DNA of 45,447 nucleotides from Patescibacteria group bacterium (GTDB taxonomy: Bacteria; Patescibacteria; Paceibacteria; UBA9973; UBA2103), in assembly GCA_018968865.1 (NCBI GenBank), contig JAGWZP010000001.1, positions 1 to 45,447 of the forward strand. The letters are read 5' to 3'. Shown here one piece after another: positions 36,685-45,447 of the stretch. Position numbers and translations under genes: made by a program. The notes beneath the pieces were generated by a model that saw nothing but the letters and a program-made list of their open reading frames with translations, was not told the DNA's origin and did no database searches. The stretch's first letter is position 1; each line of letters opens with the position of its first letter.

Positions 36685-36918
36685 TTATTTATCCAAATAT
36701 TTTGCCACCTTATCGCAAGGAACGTTGGTAGCAACAACATAATTCCTGCCGCTGGTGGTAGCCATCGTTACGCCAAAGCATAACCCGGTTCGAGGATCTT
36801 TCGAATAGACCATCCCCTCAGCAATGCTTTTCGCTAGGTCCACACTGGTCGGTAGTGAACCCGCTGTACATCCCGCAAGTGCCATCACGACTACTGCCGA
36901 AATGCTCTTTATATTCAC
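36685..36918 (-). CDS. Small lipoprotein
   Basis: 77 residues from GTG at 36918 (minus-strand AGAGG 9 bases upstream). A lipoprotein signal MNIKSISAVVVMALAGC ends in the lipobox LAGC, with Cys17 as the lipid site. The mature part has two more cysteines and a pattern like SLCFGV/CDKVAKYL seen in short DUF4156- or surface-lipoprotein-like proteins, but no family is sure. A good promoter (TTGACA, 17 bases, TACGCT) and a leader of about 67 bases precede it. Confidence 0.7.
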   Translation of the reverse strand: MNIKSISAVVVMALAGCTAGSLPTSVDLAKSIAEGMVYSKDPRTGLCFGVTMATTSGRNYVVATNVPCDKVAKYLDK

Positions 36919-37019
36919 GATGTTTTCCTCTCAAGGTTCAATATATACGCGCTAACTCAGAGATGAGTTTAGGGCGGAAACGCTGGGCAAAGCGTAGCAT
37001 TAGATAATACTTTTGTCAA
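36919..37019 (-). promoter_or_regulatory. Promoter and leader of the lipoprotein gene
   Basis: On the minus strand TTGACA (37019-37014), a 17-base spacer and TACGCT (36996-36991) preceded by TGC. The leader holds a hairpin CTAAACTCA-TCTC-TGAGTTAG (one bulge) and GAGAGG before GTG. Confidence 0.65.
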
Positions 37020-37036
37020 GCACATGAGAAGCGCGG

Positions 37037-37042
37037 TAGAAT
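37037..37042 (+). promoter_or_regulatory. -10 box of dnaG
   Basis: TAGAAT ends 9 bases before the dnaG ATG; it lacks the TGn extension. A leaderless mRNA is likely. Confidence 0.5.
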
Positions 37043-37051
37043 CAAGAAATC

Positions 37052-38746
37052 ATGGCGGGAGATACGGTACAGCAGATAAAAGAGCGATTGAGCATACAGG
37101 ACATCGTAAGTCCTTATGTAAAATTGCGCCGCGCGGGGCGTTCGCTCGTCGGGCTCTGCCCGTTCCACAAAGAGAAGACCGGTTCGTTCCACGTCTCGCT
37201 CGAGCGCGGGACGTGGCACTGCTTCGGGTGCGGCCTCGGCGGTGATGGATTCTCGTTTATTGAGAAGATTGAAGGCGTGGATTTCAAGGGAGCGCTGAAA
37301 ATTCTCGCCGAGAAAGCCGGTGTCAAAATTACTACCATATATGGTAGTGAAAATCGCGAGGCCGCATCCAAGAAAGAACGCCTGCATGCGCTTATGAGCC
37401 GCGCGGGCGAGTGGTACGCGAGCAAGTTTGCAGGAAGTCCTGCCGAAGCATATGCGAAGAAGCGCGGTCTCACGGGCGAGACCATCGCTGCATGGCGGCT
37501 CGGCTTCGCGCCGGAGGCGTGGCGCGCGCTTCTGGAAGCGCTTTCTGCCGAAGGGTTTTCGACGCAAGAACTACTTGCGGCGGGATTGATAAAAGAAGCC
37601 GACGGCAAGCCGGGCACCTATTATGACCGGTTCCGCAATCGCTTAATGTTCCCGATACGCGACGTAGCCGGCCGCGTGGTTGCGTTCACCGGCCGGGCGC
37701 TCGCGGACGACGACCTTGCGAAGTACCTCAACTCGCCGGAGACCGAGCTCTACCATAAGTCCGACATCCTTTTCGGGATGGACAGAGCGAAAGACGCGAT
37801 ACGCGTGCGCAAATTCACGATGTTGGTAGAGGGGCAGATAGACGTACTGCACGCGCATCAGGCCGGCTTTACGAATGCCGTGGCGCTCTCGGGCACGGCG
37901 CTCACCGAGAAGCATCTTGCACTGATGAAGCGCTACAGCGAGAACCTCATGCTCGTGTTGGACGCCGACCCGGCGGGGCTCAAGGCGACGGCGCGCTCGG
38001 CCGAATTGGCCCTTCGGCAAGGCCTGCGGGTGAAGGCGGCACGACTGCCTTCGGGCAAGGATCCGGCCGACCTCATCAGCGAGGATCCGAAAGAGTTTGC
38101 GAAGCGCGTCACCGCCGCAAAGCCCATCGTCGAATTTTTCCTCGCGGAGCTCGGGGAAATGGAGAGCGACCCGCACCGGCTCCTGCGCCTCGCCGAAAGC
38201 ATCGTACTCCCGCTCCTTTCCGCGATGCCGAGTCCGATGGAGCGCGAGCATTTCATACAAGCGACGGCCCGCTCGCTCGGCCTTTCGGGCGAAGCCGTCC
38301 GCGAATCGCTCAAGCGATTGCCGAAATATAATGACGCATCCAACGGTACTACTGGTATGGGCGTGTCGAACCGTCCGCCGGCCCGCTCGCCGGTAGATGT
38401 ACGCTCTGAACTGCTCCTCGCCGTTGTACACGCTTATCCCGATACGCCGCTTGCGGAGCGCGTCAAAGCGGAGTATTGTCGAATTACTGGAGCTCAAGAA
38501 TTGCCGCCAAGCAAGTCTCCGGAATCAGCCCTGTTCTCTGTAGAACAGACGTTCGGCGAAGATCCGGGTGCCGAGGCGGCAGACGAGCTTCTCCGCGCCT
38601 TTGAAGAAGCGGTTATCCGCGAGGCGTATCAGGGGGCAGTAACAAACCTACGAAAAGCCGAAGCCGCAAGGGACGCGGTCGCGGTGGCAAGTGCGCAAGC
38701 GATGTGCGCCGCACTCTCGGCGCGGCTCGCGGCGTTCGGGAGGTAG
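37052..38746 (+). CDS. dnaG: DNA primase
   Basis: 564 residues. The N-terminal zinc-binding domain has CPFHKEKTGSFHV and WHCFGCG (Cys-His-Cys-Cys). The primase core and TOPRIM domain show YDRFRNRLMFPIRD, FTGRAL, LVEGQIDVL (Glu) and VLDADPAG (Asp-x-Asp). The C-terminal helicase-binding part is short and diverged. It makes RNA primers for replication. In the linker after the zinc domain is a perfect 18-base palindrome (37331-37348), and a 7-bp hairpin (38531-38548) lies near the 3' end. The stop lies in another inverted repeat. rpoD follows, as in the classic dnaG-rpoD pair. Confidence 0.94.
   Translation: MAGDTVQQIKERLSIQDIVSPYVKLRRAGRSLVGLCPFHKEKTGSFHVSLERGTWHCFGCGLGGDGFSFIEKIEGVDFKGALKILAEKAGVKITTIYGSENREAASKKERLHALMSRAGEWYASKFAGSPAEAYAKKRGLTGETIAAWRLGFAPEAWRALLEALSAEGFSTQELLAAGLIKEADGKPGTYYDRFRNRLMFPIRDVAGRVVAFTGRALADDDLAKYLNSPETELYHKSDILFGMDRAKDAIRVRKFTMLVEGQIDVLHAHQAGFTNAVALSGTALTEKHLALMKRYSENLMLVLDADPAGLKATARSAELALRQGLRVKAARLPSGKDPADLISEDPKEFAKRVTAAKPIVEFFLAELGEMESDPHRLLRLAESIVLPLLSAMPSPMEREHFIQATARSLGLSGEAVRESLKRLPKYNDASNGTTGMGVSNRPPARSPVDVRSELLLAVVHAYPDTPLAERVKAEYCRITGAQELPPSKSPESALFSVEQTFGEDPGAEAADELLRAFEEAVIREAYQGAVTNLRKAEAARDAVAVASAQAMCAALSARLAAFGR
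37331..37348 (+). repeat. 18-base perfect palindrome inside dnaG
   Basis: ACTACCATATATGGTAGT, read in frame as part of ITTIYGS in the linker after the zinc-binding domain. Confidence 0.75.
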
Positions 38747-38754
38747 TCCCGAAC
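38734..38754 (+). repeat. Inverted repeat over the dnaG stop codon
   Basis: GTTCGGGA-GGTAG-TCCCGAAC; the TAG at 38744-38746 is in the loop. No T-run follows directly. The arrangement resembles the sortase 3' end. Confidence 0.65.
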
Positions 38755-38788
38755 AATCTATTTTTCACTTTATTTTCCACTTTTCCGT

Positions 38789-40042
<1,254 letters not shown>

Positions 40043-40051
40043 CTATACTTG

Positions 40052-40879
40052 ATGGCCAAGAAAAAGCGCAAAAAACTGCCCATTAAGCACTGGAGCCACT
40101 CCAGCTTGATGGCGTTCTTGCGCAATCCGCTTGCGTGGTACAAGCGTTATGTGGAAGAGATCTATGATACGCCGACGACGCCGGCCGCCGTCGTGGGGAG
40201 CGCTGGACATCGAGCGCTGGAGCATTTTTACAGCGGAGCGCCCAAAGACATTGCGATACAGAAGGGTCTTGAATATATTCGCGATGTCGCAGACTTTGAA
40301 ATTAATTTCGGCAGGGCGAAAACGAAGCGTGCGAAGAAAGAGAAGCGGAAAGCGATGGAGACCGAATACCTGCGGGCTATCGGGTATTATCTCGCGCGGC
40401 CGCCGAGGCATAAAGTGCTCGGTGTGGAGGTGCGGGGTGTTGTGGAGATAGAAGGGCTCCCTCTTCCGATAAAAGCGATTTCAGACTTGGTAGTAGCGTC
40501 GCGCGTAGAGAAGGGCGCGGTGGATATCGTGGACCATAAATTTGTCGCGTCGTTCAGCAAAGGCGGTGCTGCGAAATCGCTGTTCATCATCCAGGCCATT
40601 TTCAATTACTACACGGTGCGGGAAATGTTCGGGAAGCCGGTGCGGCGCTTCATCGTCTATGAATGCAAGAAAACGAAAAACGCCGACGGGTCTCCGCAGA
40701 TGCGGCGGTACGAAATAGATTTCAAAAAATGCGACGAGGATTTCAAAGTCTTCCACCGGCTTGTGAGCGACGCGACGGAAGAGATTTCCCGCACGCGCGT
40801 ATACCTGCCGAATCCATCCGACATGTTCGAGGGCGATAATTCGTTTGATATTTATCGGTTGGAGTTGGTGGACGAATGA
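40052..40879 (+). CDS. PD-(D/E)XK (RecB/Cas4-like) nuclease-family protein
   Basis: 275 residues from the ATG at 40052 (a TTG lies one codon earlier). The RecB/Cas4-type pattern is seen: WSHSSLMAFLRNP near the start, GSAGHRALEHF (His/Glu), the acidic ISDLV and the D-x-K core VDIVDHKF, then IIQAIFNYYTVREMFG as the QxxxY helix. The four Fe-S cysteines of Cas4 and AddB are absent; only two cysteines are present. It is likely a DNA nuclease, with the partner unknown; no cas genes are nearby. It follows rpoD closely, so the two are probably co-transcribed. Confidence 0.8.
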   Translation: MAKKKRKKLPIKHWSHSSLMAFLRNPLAWYKRYVEEIYDTPTTPAAVVGSAGHRALEHFYSGAPKDIAIQKGLEYIRDVADFEINFGRAKTKRAKKEKRKAMETEYLRAIGYYLARPPRHKVLGVEVRGVVEIEGLPLPIKAISDLVVASRVEKGAVDIVDHKFVASFSKGGAAKSLFIIQAIFNYYTVREMFGKPVRRFIVYECKKTKNADGSPQMRRYEIDFKKCDEDFKVFHRLVSDATEEISRTRVYLPNPSDMFEGDNSFDIYRLELVDE

Positions 40880-40990
40880 CGCACGGAGGAAGCGCGCCGC
40901 CTTTCGGACACGCATAATTTTCTGCTGAAAATTTGCTGTGTCTCGCGCCGCCGCGCTCCGACACGTCCTCAAGACGGCGCACCTCCTCCG
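40880..40990. terminator. Long imperfect inverted repeat between convergent genes
   Basis: About 110 bases without a gene. The outer arms CGGAGGAAGCGCGCC and GGCGCACCTCCTCCG pair with two mismatches. An inner hairpin pairs GACACGCATAATTTTC with GAAAATTTGCTGTGTC around TGCT. It probably ends transcription from both sides, although no clear T-run is seen. Confidence 0.5.
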
Positions 40991-41662
40991 CTAGTTCGCG
41001 AGCGCTTGGTCGACGAGCTGTTTGACCGCGTCGAAGCTGTAGGCGCCGTCCATGACGACTGGCGGTTTTCCGGTGACGAGGATAAGCGAGAACGGCGTGC
41101 CGCGCGCGCCCATATCAAGCGCATTCTGCCGGTCCGCCATAATTCGCGCCGTGAGCGTGGTCGAAGCGTTTGCAAAACAGGTGGCGAAGTCGCTGTCGCT
41201 GGGTATGCCGATGCCGTGCGCAAGTTCGCCGTAACGCGTCGGGTCGACCGGCTGGTTCGCGAAGAGAGCATCCGCAAATTTCCAAAACGCATCATTGCCC
41301 GCGACCTGCGCGATGCATTCGGCGGCCCGTGCGTGAGAGAGCGCGTTCGGGTGTATCTCAATCAACGGGAACTCGCGGAAGGTCCATGCGACCTCGCCGC
41401 GCGCGCCCACGTTCGCGACGATCTGGCGCAGCGTTTCGTTGAAGGCCCTGCAGAATTCGCAGTCGAAGTCGGCGTACTCGACGATCATGACCTTTGCCGC
41501 AGGATTTCCGAATATGTGGTCGGCGGCGCCCACCGGCCGCACGAGCGCGGGATTACCCGTGCCAGAAATGGTGGAAGCATGTTTTGTCGAGGCGTATACC
41601 GCAAGCGCGACGATGATGCCGCCGATGGCTATTGCGATAGGGATGGTGAAAGAAGGTTTCAT
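40991..41662 (-). CDS. Membrane-anchored DsbA-like thiol oxidoreductase
   Basis: 223 residues from the ATG at 41662, which overlaps the stop of the exonuclease gene (ATGA). The N-terminal anchor (about 6-24) precedes a thioredoxin fold with a DsbA-type insertion. The active site is FDCEFC (Cys68, Cys71) and the cis-proline loop is ARGTPFSL. It belongs to the thioredoxin_4/DsbA-like group that makes or repairs disulfides outside the membrane. Likely clients include the Cys-bearing surface proteins at 9215-13000, by inference. No DsbB-like partner is seen in the window. Confidence 0.88.
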   Translation of the reverse strand: MKPSFTIPIAIAIGGIIVALAVYASTKHASTISGTGNPALVRPVGAADHIFGNPAAKVMIVEYADFDCEFCRAFNETLRQIVANVGARGEVAWTFREFPLIEIHPNALSHARAAECIAQVAGNDAFWKFADALFANQPVDPTRYGELAHGIGIPSDSDFATCFANASTTLTARIMADRQNALDMGARGTPFSLILVTGKPPVVMDGAYSFDAVKQLVDQALAN

Positions 41663-42240
41663 AACGGGAAGGCGTGGGTCATCGCTGGCGCGGCGACGGT
41701 CCGTTTGCCCCACTGCGAAGTATCAAGCTTGATGTCGCGAATATCAAGCAGGTCCTTGTACTTCAGTACGCCATGGGCAAGCGCATACTCGTACAGTTCT
41801 TTCGTCAGGCGCACGTCTTCTATGCAGTATTCGCGCACCTTATCGACCAATCCTTCCTGCCACCAGGCCACCGCTTGGAGGCCGCTGCCTTTCTTGCCTT
41901 TGCCCAAGGTCGCCTCGGCGAGCGACTGGAGCCGGATGCGCCGGCCGAGCGCTTTCGCCACCTCGCTCAAGAGATCAAGCGACTGCACGCTGCTCAAATT
42001 TCCCGGATAGTAGCGGTTGAGGAGCGGGATATCAAACGTGTCGGAATTAAAACCGATAAGCAGATCGGCGCGCTCGATGAGCGGCCAGAGCCGCGGCAAT
42101 TCCTCTTTTATATACGACGAATAGGCATCCGTCTGCGAGTCATACACGCCGACGAGCGCGAGGTCGAGTTGTTCGATATCGGCGCGCGCAAGGCTCGGGA
42201 ACGCGTTGGCAGTCTCAATGTCGAAGACGAGATAGCGCAT
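41659..42240 (-). CDS. DEDD-family 3'-5' exonuclease
   Basis: 193 residues with an RNase H-like fold. The motifs are LVFDIET (Exo I), GFNSDTFDIPLL (Exo II) and YCIEDVRLTKELYEYA (Exo III, Y-x3-D, so the DEDDy type). It resembles YprB-like or predicted helicase-associated exonucleases; substrate is unknown. The long C-terminal tail after the third motif (about 40 residues) is unusual. It lies 1 base after hisS and overlaps the DsbA-like gene. Confidence 0.85.
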   Translation of the reverse strand: MRYLVFDIETANAFPSLARADIEQLDLALVGVYDSQTDAYSSYIKEELPRLWPLIERADLLIGFNSDTFDIPLLNRYYPGNLSSVQSLDLLSEVAKALGRRIRLQSLAEATLGKGKKGSGLQAVAWWQEGLVDKVREYCIEDVRLTKELYEYALAHGVLKYKDLLDIRDIKLDTSQWGKRTVAAPAMTHAFPL

Positions 42241-42241
42241 A

Positions 42242-43477
42242 TTAACTGCCCGAGCGGAGCCGCACCGGGAGTTCGGAGATGTGGAGGCCGACCTCTTCGC
42301 CCGTGCGGAGCACTTTCATGCGGACGGTCTGGTTCGCCGCCTCGTTTGCACCGTAGGCGACGAAGAGCGGGATGCCGCGCTTCACCGCGTCTTTTATCTG
42401 GTCGCTGAGCGAACGATTCGTGAGATTCACGAAGACGCGGCCGCCCGCCTTGCGGAGCGTGTCGGCGAAGGCCTGCGCGCCGGGGATGTCGCTTGTCGTT
42501 GGCGTGCCGACGTAGAGCTGCGGTTTGCCGTCGCCGTCGCTCGGCAGGAGCGAATGAGTCTCAAGAAAGTCGGCGAGCGTGACATCGCCGAGCGCGAAGC
42601 CGACTGCCGGAATGGCTTCGCCGCCGAAGAGGGAGACGAGCTTGTCGTAGCGCCCGCCGCCGAAGAGGGAGCGCGGGTTCGCCGGATTCGTATCAAACAC
42701 TTCGAAGACCATGCCGGTGTAATAATCGAAGCCGCGCGTGACGCCGGCATCGAACACGGCGTTGCCGACGCCGCGCGCCCGGAGTGTACTGATGAATTCC
42801 TTCATCGGCGCCGGGTCAATGAGCGACAGCGGATCCTTGGCGGAGATGGCGGCGGACGCGGCGGCGAAGGCCTCGGGCGTCATTTTGGATTTCTTGTCCA
42901 AGAGGCGCATATACTGCCGGACGTCGGCGCCCGAGAGCCCGGCCGCCATGCACGCCGCGCTCAAGAGCGGCCGCGAATTAATGCGGATGATAAAATCGCT
43001 TTCCCGCGCGCCGAACGCTTTCAGGAGCTCATAGGCGAGCCGGATAATCTCGATATCCGCTTCGCCTTCCGGCGCTCCGACAAGGTCGATGTCCGCCTGG
43101 TAGAACTCGCGCAAACGGCCTTTCTGCGGCCGTTCGTAGCGGAAGCGGTTGCCGATAGAGAACCAGCGGAGCGGAAAGGCGAGCTCGCGGCGCTTCGCCG
43201 CGACCATGCGAGCCAAGGTCGGCGTCATTTCGGGACGGAGCGTCACTGTGCGGTCGCCGCGGTCGATGAAGGTGTACGTCTGCTCGTTGACGATCTCTTC
43301 CGACGTTTTCGCTTCGTAGAGTTCGGCGCGCTCGAGCGGGGACGCGTTGTATTCCTCATAGCCCCATGCCTGAAGCGTTTCGCGGATGCGCGCAAATATC
43401 GCCTCGAGCCGCGCCCAGTCGCCGGGGTAGAAATCGCGGACGCCTTTATAGGGGTCGGATGAAAGCGGTTCAGCCAT
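42242..43477 (-). CDS. hisS: Histidyl-tRNA synthetase
   Basis: 411 residues. Class II motif 1 lies around KGVRDFYPGDW, motif 2 around PLRWFSIGNRFRYERPQKGR and LREFYQADIDLVG, the histidine-specific motifs RGFDYYTGMVFE and the motif 3 SLFGGGRYDKLV, followed by the anticodon-binding domain (about 315-411). The length is normal, unlike thrS and pheST. A TGATAAAAT box ends 6 bases before the ATG at 43477, suggesting a leaderless mRNA. It heads a leftward operon with the exonuclease and DsbA-like genes. Confidence 0.95.
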   Translation of the reverse strand: MAEPLSSDPYKGVRDFYPGDWARLEAIFARIRETLQAWGYEEYNASPLERAELYEAKTSEEIVNEQTYTFIDRGDRTVTLRPEMTPTLARMVAAKRRELAFPLRWFSIGNRFRYERPQKGRLREFYQADIDLVGAPEGEADIEIIRLAYELLKAFGARESDFIIRINSRPLLSAACMAAGLSGADVRQYMRLLDKKSKMTPEAFAAASAAISAKDPLSLIDPAPMKEFISTLRARGVGNAVFDAGVTRGFDYYTGMVFEVFDTNPANPRSLFGGGRYDKLVSLFGGEAIPAVGFALGDVTLADFLETHSLLPSDGDGKPQLYVGTPTTSDIPGAQAFADTLRKAGGRVFVNLTNRSLSDQIKDAVKRGIPLFVAYGANEAANQTVRMKVLRTGEEVGLHISELPVRLRSGS

Positions 43478-43483
43478 GACCTG

Positions 43484-43492
43484 ATTTTATCA
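43484..43492 (-). promoter_or_regulatory. Extended -10 promoter of hisS
   Basis: On the minus strand TGATAAAAT ends 6 bases before the ATG, with no -35 box. Confidence 0.68.
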
Positions 43493-43519
43493 CGGACCGC
43501 CGATACGCACCCGAACGGA

Positions 43520-43622
43520 TTGACAAACATTCCGCTCAAAGACAGTATGGCAACGGGTGTGCAGGTGAACAGAAAGAGTTTTCGGGTATTGGATAAATGC
43601 ACCTCGTTGAAAGGAGTCCGGG
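43520..43622 (+). promoter_or_regulatory. Promoter and structured leader of a small Cys gene
   Basis: TTGACA (43520-43525), a 17-base spacer and CAGTAT (43543-43548). The leader of about 68 bases can close by CAACGGGTGTGCA with TGCACCTCGTTG (imperfect), just before the Shine-Dalgarno AAAGGAG. Confidence 0.6.
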
Positions 43623-43841
43623 ATGGCTAATAACACATTCGGTAATGTTTGCGCCCATTGTCGCGGAGGAGTGGATACAGAGCGGGACCGCTACCACCGC
43701 ACCTGGGATTGGAGGATGAGAAGGGCTTTGTTCTGGCACGACGATCCGCAGCTGCCCGATAAAGACTGCTTCAATGAATCGCGGCGCTTACTGTCGCAAC
43801 CCAGCTTGCAACTCCAATCATCATCAGCACAAAGGGGGTGA
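43623..43841 (+). CDS. Small protein with CxxC motif, unknown function
   Basis: 72 residues from the ATG after AAAGGAG. It contains CAHC near the N terminus and one more cysteine, with a Trp/Arg/Asp-rich middle (YHRTWDWRMRRALFWHDDPQ). It may bind zinc. The last about 20 residues (LSQPSLQLQSSSAQRG) look unlike the rest, while the +1 frame over the same bases gives YCRNPACNSNHHQHKGG, which is more zinc-finger-like; a frameshift is therefore possible. It has its own promoter and terminator. Confidence 0.55.
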   Translation: MANNTFGNVCAHCRGGVDTERDRYHRTWDWRMRRALFWHDDPQLPDKDCFNESRRLLSQPSLQLQSSSAQRG

Positions 43842-43921
43842 TCCAGTCTGCGGCGGGGTTACAACCCCTGCCAACCTTGCACAAAATATTTTTCGCCGAG
43901 GAGCTACCCTAGCGATTTCGC

Positions 43922-43948
43922 ACGAGACCCATACGGGTCTCGTTTTTT
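43922..43948 (+). terminator. Intrinsic terminator of the small Cys gene
   Basis: ACGAGACCC-ATAC-GGGTCTCGT with TTTTTT. It ends at the stop codon of the leftward PH-domain gene. Bases 43842-43921 hold a small hairpin GGGGTT/AACCCC and no gene. Confidence 0.9.
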
Positions 43949-44483
43949 ATACGCCGGTCGCGTCGGGTTTGGTGGAGACGTATTTGAGAATAATGTCGCG
44001 CATCTGCTCGGGGCGCGGGATGCCGTGCATGACGAACTCCACATCCTCGGCCGCGGTCTGTACCTTGATATCGCCGATGCCGAGCAACGAAGGGAGCACT
44101 CCGATGACGTCCGTCGTGACATCCTGCACGCGCGTGAGGAAGAGGGATGAGACCTCGCGATTGAAATACGCGCGCTGCTTGATGTCGACGATGCGCTGGT
44201 TGGTGAGCACCCACGCGTTGAGGAAGTAGCGGGTGAAGGCGCCCCAGCCGCTCGTCCATGCGACGAGGAGCCAGATGCCGAGCGCCGCGCGCCCGAGCAC
44301 GGAATGGTAATCAAAGAAGGCCGCATACGGCGCCAAGGGCGGCGCGAGCGGGAGGAGCTTCGGGAGCGCGAAGGGAACGACCGCAAGGATGGCGAACGGC
44401 AAGAGTTCGCCGAGGAAGAGGAACCAGTGTTTCCGCGCCTCCAGCACGACATGCTCGCCCGGCTCCAGTTCAAATTCTTTCAT
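43947..44483 (-). CDS. PH-domain membrane protein
   Basis: 178 residues. The start (ELEPGEHVVLEARKHW) and the two hydrophobic segments (about 20-45 and 62-80) lead to a bacterial PH (bPH_2/YdbS-like) domain: WVLTNQRIVDIKQRAYFNRE, LTRVQDVTTDVIGV, LLGIGDIKVQTA, PRPEQMRDIILKY. Such proteins are inner-membrane proteins of unknown role, sometimes linked to envelope stress. It is the third gene of the prmC operon, 7 bases after the small membrane protein. Confidence 0.8.
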   Translation of the reverse strand: MKEFELEPGEHVVLEARKHWFLFLGELLPFAILAVVPFALPKLLPLAPPLAPYAAFFDYHSVLGRAALGIWLLVAWTSGWGAFTRYFLNAWVLTNQRIVDIKQRAYFNREVSSLFLTRVQDVTTDVIGVLPSLLGIGDIKVQTAAEDVEFVMHGIPRPEQMRDIILKYVSTKPDATGV

Positions 44484-44490
44484 ATGGTAT

Positions 44491-44769
44491 TCATGGCAGG
44501 TACGGGGCGAGGAAGAAGGCGCTGCCGGAGAGCGCGTAGGACATCAGCGCGAACGATACGAGAAGGTGCACCGCAATCGCGGGGAAAGCGACCCACGACG
44601 CGTGGGAATATTTGAGCCAGTGATAGATGGCGACGAGCGTGTACACCGCCCAGAACGCAAAGACCGCATAGAGCAGCCAAGTGACCGCGACGCCGGCCGA
44701 GAGTCCGTTCGGCAGATAGTGAAGCAGGGCGGCGGGCGGCGCAAAGGGCTGGAGCGGCTGGTCGGTCAT
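44491..44769 (-). CDS. Small two-helix membrane protein of the prmC operon
   Basis: 92 residues from the ATG at 44769, which overlaps the prmC TGA (ATGA); upstream extension of the frame is an artefact within prmC. Two hydrophobic segments (about 25-47 and 60-80) flank a short loop YHWLKYSHAS. No family is recognised. The tight coupling to prmC and the PH-domain gene supports expression. Confidence 0.65.
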   Translation of the reverse strand: MTDQPLQPFAPPAALLHYLPNGLSAGVAVTWLLYAVFAFWAVYTLVAIYHWLKYSHASWVAFPAIAVHLLVSFALMSYALSGSAFFLAPYLP

Positions 44770-45446
44770 TGGGGGAATGATACAACGACGACGCGCGGGT
44801 TGCCGTACTGGTCGGTGCGTATCAGAGCGGTGAACCCCTGTTCGGCAAAAAGCGTGCGGGCGGCTTCGGCGTGGTCGCGGTCGCATTCTATCCACGCGAC
44901 GCCGTCGTTCGCGAGATGCGTCGGGAGCTCCTTCGCGATGCGGCGGATGATATCGAGTCCGTCATCGCCGGCGCGGAGCGCGCGCATTGGTTCATAGTCG
45001 GCGACGCTTTGTGGGAGCGCGCGGCCGGCGGGGACATACGGCGGATTTGCGGCGATGACATCGAATTGCATATCGCCGAACGGTTCGAAGAGGTCGCCGA
45101 TGCGGACATCGGCGCGCGACTCATCCAATCCGTTCTCGCGGACGTTTTTCAGGATCGTCGCTTCATGCATCGGGTCGATTTCACCGAAATAAATTTTGGC
45201 ATGCGGCAGTCGCGCAAGCGCCGCACAGCCGATAGCGCCGCTGCCTGCACAAAGGTCCAAGAATTTCACGTGGCGACCAGGTCGCCACGTTTGTAGAAGT
45301 TGCTCGGTCCACCACTCCGTCTCGGGGCGGGGAATGAGCGGCTTGGAGTCAAGAAATATCTTCAGACCGAGGAATGGTTGCGCTCCGATGACGTAGCCGA
45401 GCGGCTCGCCAGAGGCGAGCCGCTCCTTGTCCCTGGCATATTCCGG
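44766..45446 (-). CDS. prmC: Release factor glutamine methyltransferase (5' end outside window)
   Basis: The frame runs in from the right edge; about 226 residues are visible. PrmC methylates the Gln of the GGQ motif of release factors with S-adenosylmethionine. ASGEPLGYVIG, the helix-linking LIPRPETEWW, the cofactor motif LDLCAGSGAIG and the substrate motif NPPY (ANPPYVPAG) are seen. Between the RPETE helix and LDLCAGSG are extra residues TWRPGRHV encoded by a palindrome (45268-45290); a second palindrome (45399-45425) covers the conserved ASGEPL codons. An internal GTG at 45269 is not the start. Confidence 0.93.
   Translation of the reverse strand, partial: PEYARDKERLASGEPLGYVIGAQPFLGLKIFLDSKPLIPRPETEWWTEQLLQTWRPGRHVKFLDLCAGSGAIGCAALARLPHAKIYFGEIDPMHEATILKNVRENGLDESRADVRIGDLFEPFGDMQFDVIAANPPYVPAGRALPQSVADYEPMRALRAGDDGLDIIRRIAKELPTHLANDGVAWIECDRDHAEAARTLFAEQGFTALIRTDQYGNPRVVVVSFPQ
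45268..45290 (+). repeat. Perfect palindrome inside prmC (first)
   Basis: ACGTGGCGACC-A-GGTCGCCACGT, 11-bp arms, read in frame (minus strand) in a surface turn before the cofactor motif. Confidence 0.88.
45399..45425 (+). repeat. Perfect palindrome inside prmC (second)
   Basis: GAGCGGCTCGCC-AGA-GGCGAGCCGCTC, 12-bp arms, covering the conserved R-L-A-S-G-E-P-L codons. Confidence 0.8.
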
Positions 45447-45447
45447 G

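Noticed and set aside
40052..40879. Cas4 of a CRISPR system
   Set aside because: The Fe-S cysteines are absent and no cas genes or repeats are present; a general PD-(D/E)XK label is safer.
44770..44895. Longer start for the small membrane protein within prmC
   Set aside because: The extra residues are Arg/Pro-rich and antithetic to the overlapping prmC coding; the ATGA overlap at 44766-44769 gives a natural start.

Overview
The window looks like a chromosomal segment of a Patescibacteria (Candidate Phyla Radiation) bacterium, most likely of the Parcubacteria/Paceibacteria side. This is inferred from the gene set and reduced proteins, not from a 16S gene or a search. Supporting signs are unusually short forms of universal proteins (PheS without its N-terminal coiled coil, PheT without the tRNA-binding OB domain, ThrRS without TGS and editing domains, a 735-residue SMC with no visible hinge), tightly packed and often overlapping genes, the standard code with TGA as stop, and large proline- and glycine-rich surface proteins beside a sortase.

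Layout. 1-2114: end of an unknown gene, tRNA-Thr(UGU), and a leftward pair (family 2 glycosyltransferase, membrane-anchored thioredoxin-like protein). 2138-7504: pheS-pheT-histidine phosphatase, then gyrB and its terminator. 7512-13000: a cell-surface block with a CARDB-like anchored protein, a sortase, a secreted cysteine-rich protein and an 887-residue repeat protein carrying an IPYTG sorting-like motif. 13053-18146: thrS and dnaE leftward, rnhB rightward. 18127-18950: two small Cys-containing genes built on related promoter, leader and terminator parts. 18977-23805: rpmF, a nusB-Nudix fusion, rnc, a membrane protein and smc. 23820-25068: an AT-richer patch with hicBA, two small membrane proteins and what look like fragments of the smc and rnr 3' ends. 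25065-28951: rnr leftward; rpsP-khpA-SET-trmD rightward, with a SET-domain gene where rimM is expected. 29030-36574: a small gene with a structured leader, then rpoB-rpoC. 36685-40879: a lipoprotein, dnaG, rpoD and a PD-(D/E)XK protein. 40991-43477 leftward: hisS, a DEDD exonuclease, a DsbA-like protein. 43623-45447: a small Cys protein, then a leftward operon of prmC, a two-helix membrane protein and a PH-domain protein, with prmC cut by the window edge.

Three patterns run across the window. First, many housekeeping genes have an extended -10 box (TGnTAnnnT) ending 6-9 bases before the ATG, so their mRNAs are probably leaderless. Small lineage-type genes instead have a -35 box (TTGACA or TTGATT), a 16-17 base spacer, a leader of about 40-70 bases and a Shine-Dalgarno sequence. 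Second, perfect inverted repeats of differing sequence lie inside reading frames (pheS, rnhB, trmD, dnaG, prmC twice) or over stop codons (sortase gene, dnaG), often at places where the protein carries extra residues. Third, dnaE and rnhB, whose ATGs are 23 bases apart, appear to share one 10-base palindromic -10 element.

Disulfide chemistry is a plausible thread for the envelope genes: the repeat domains, the secreted Cys-rich protein, the DsbA-like protein and the thioredoxin-like protein all point to oxidised extracytoplasmic proteins. No CRISPR array, transposase, prophage or rRNA gene was seen.
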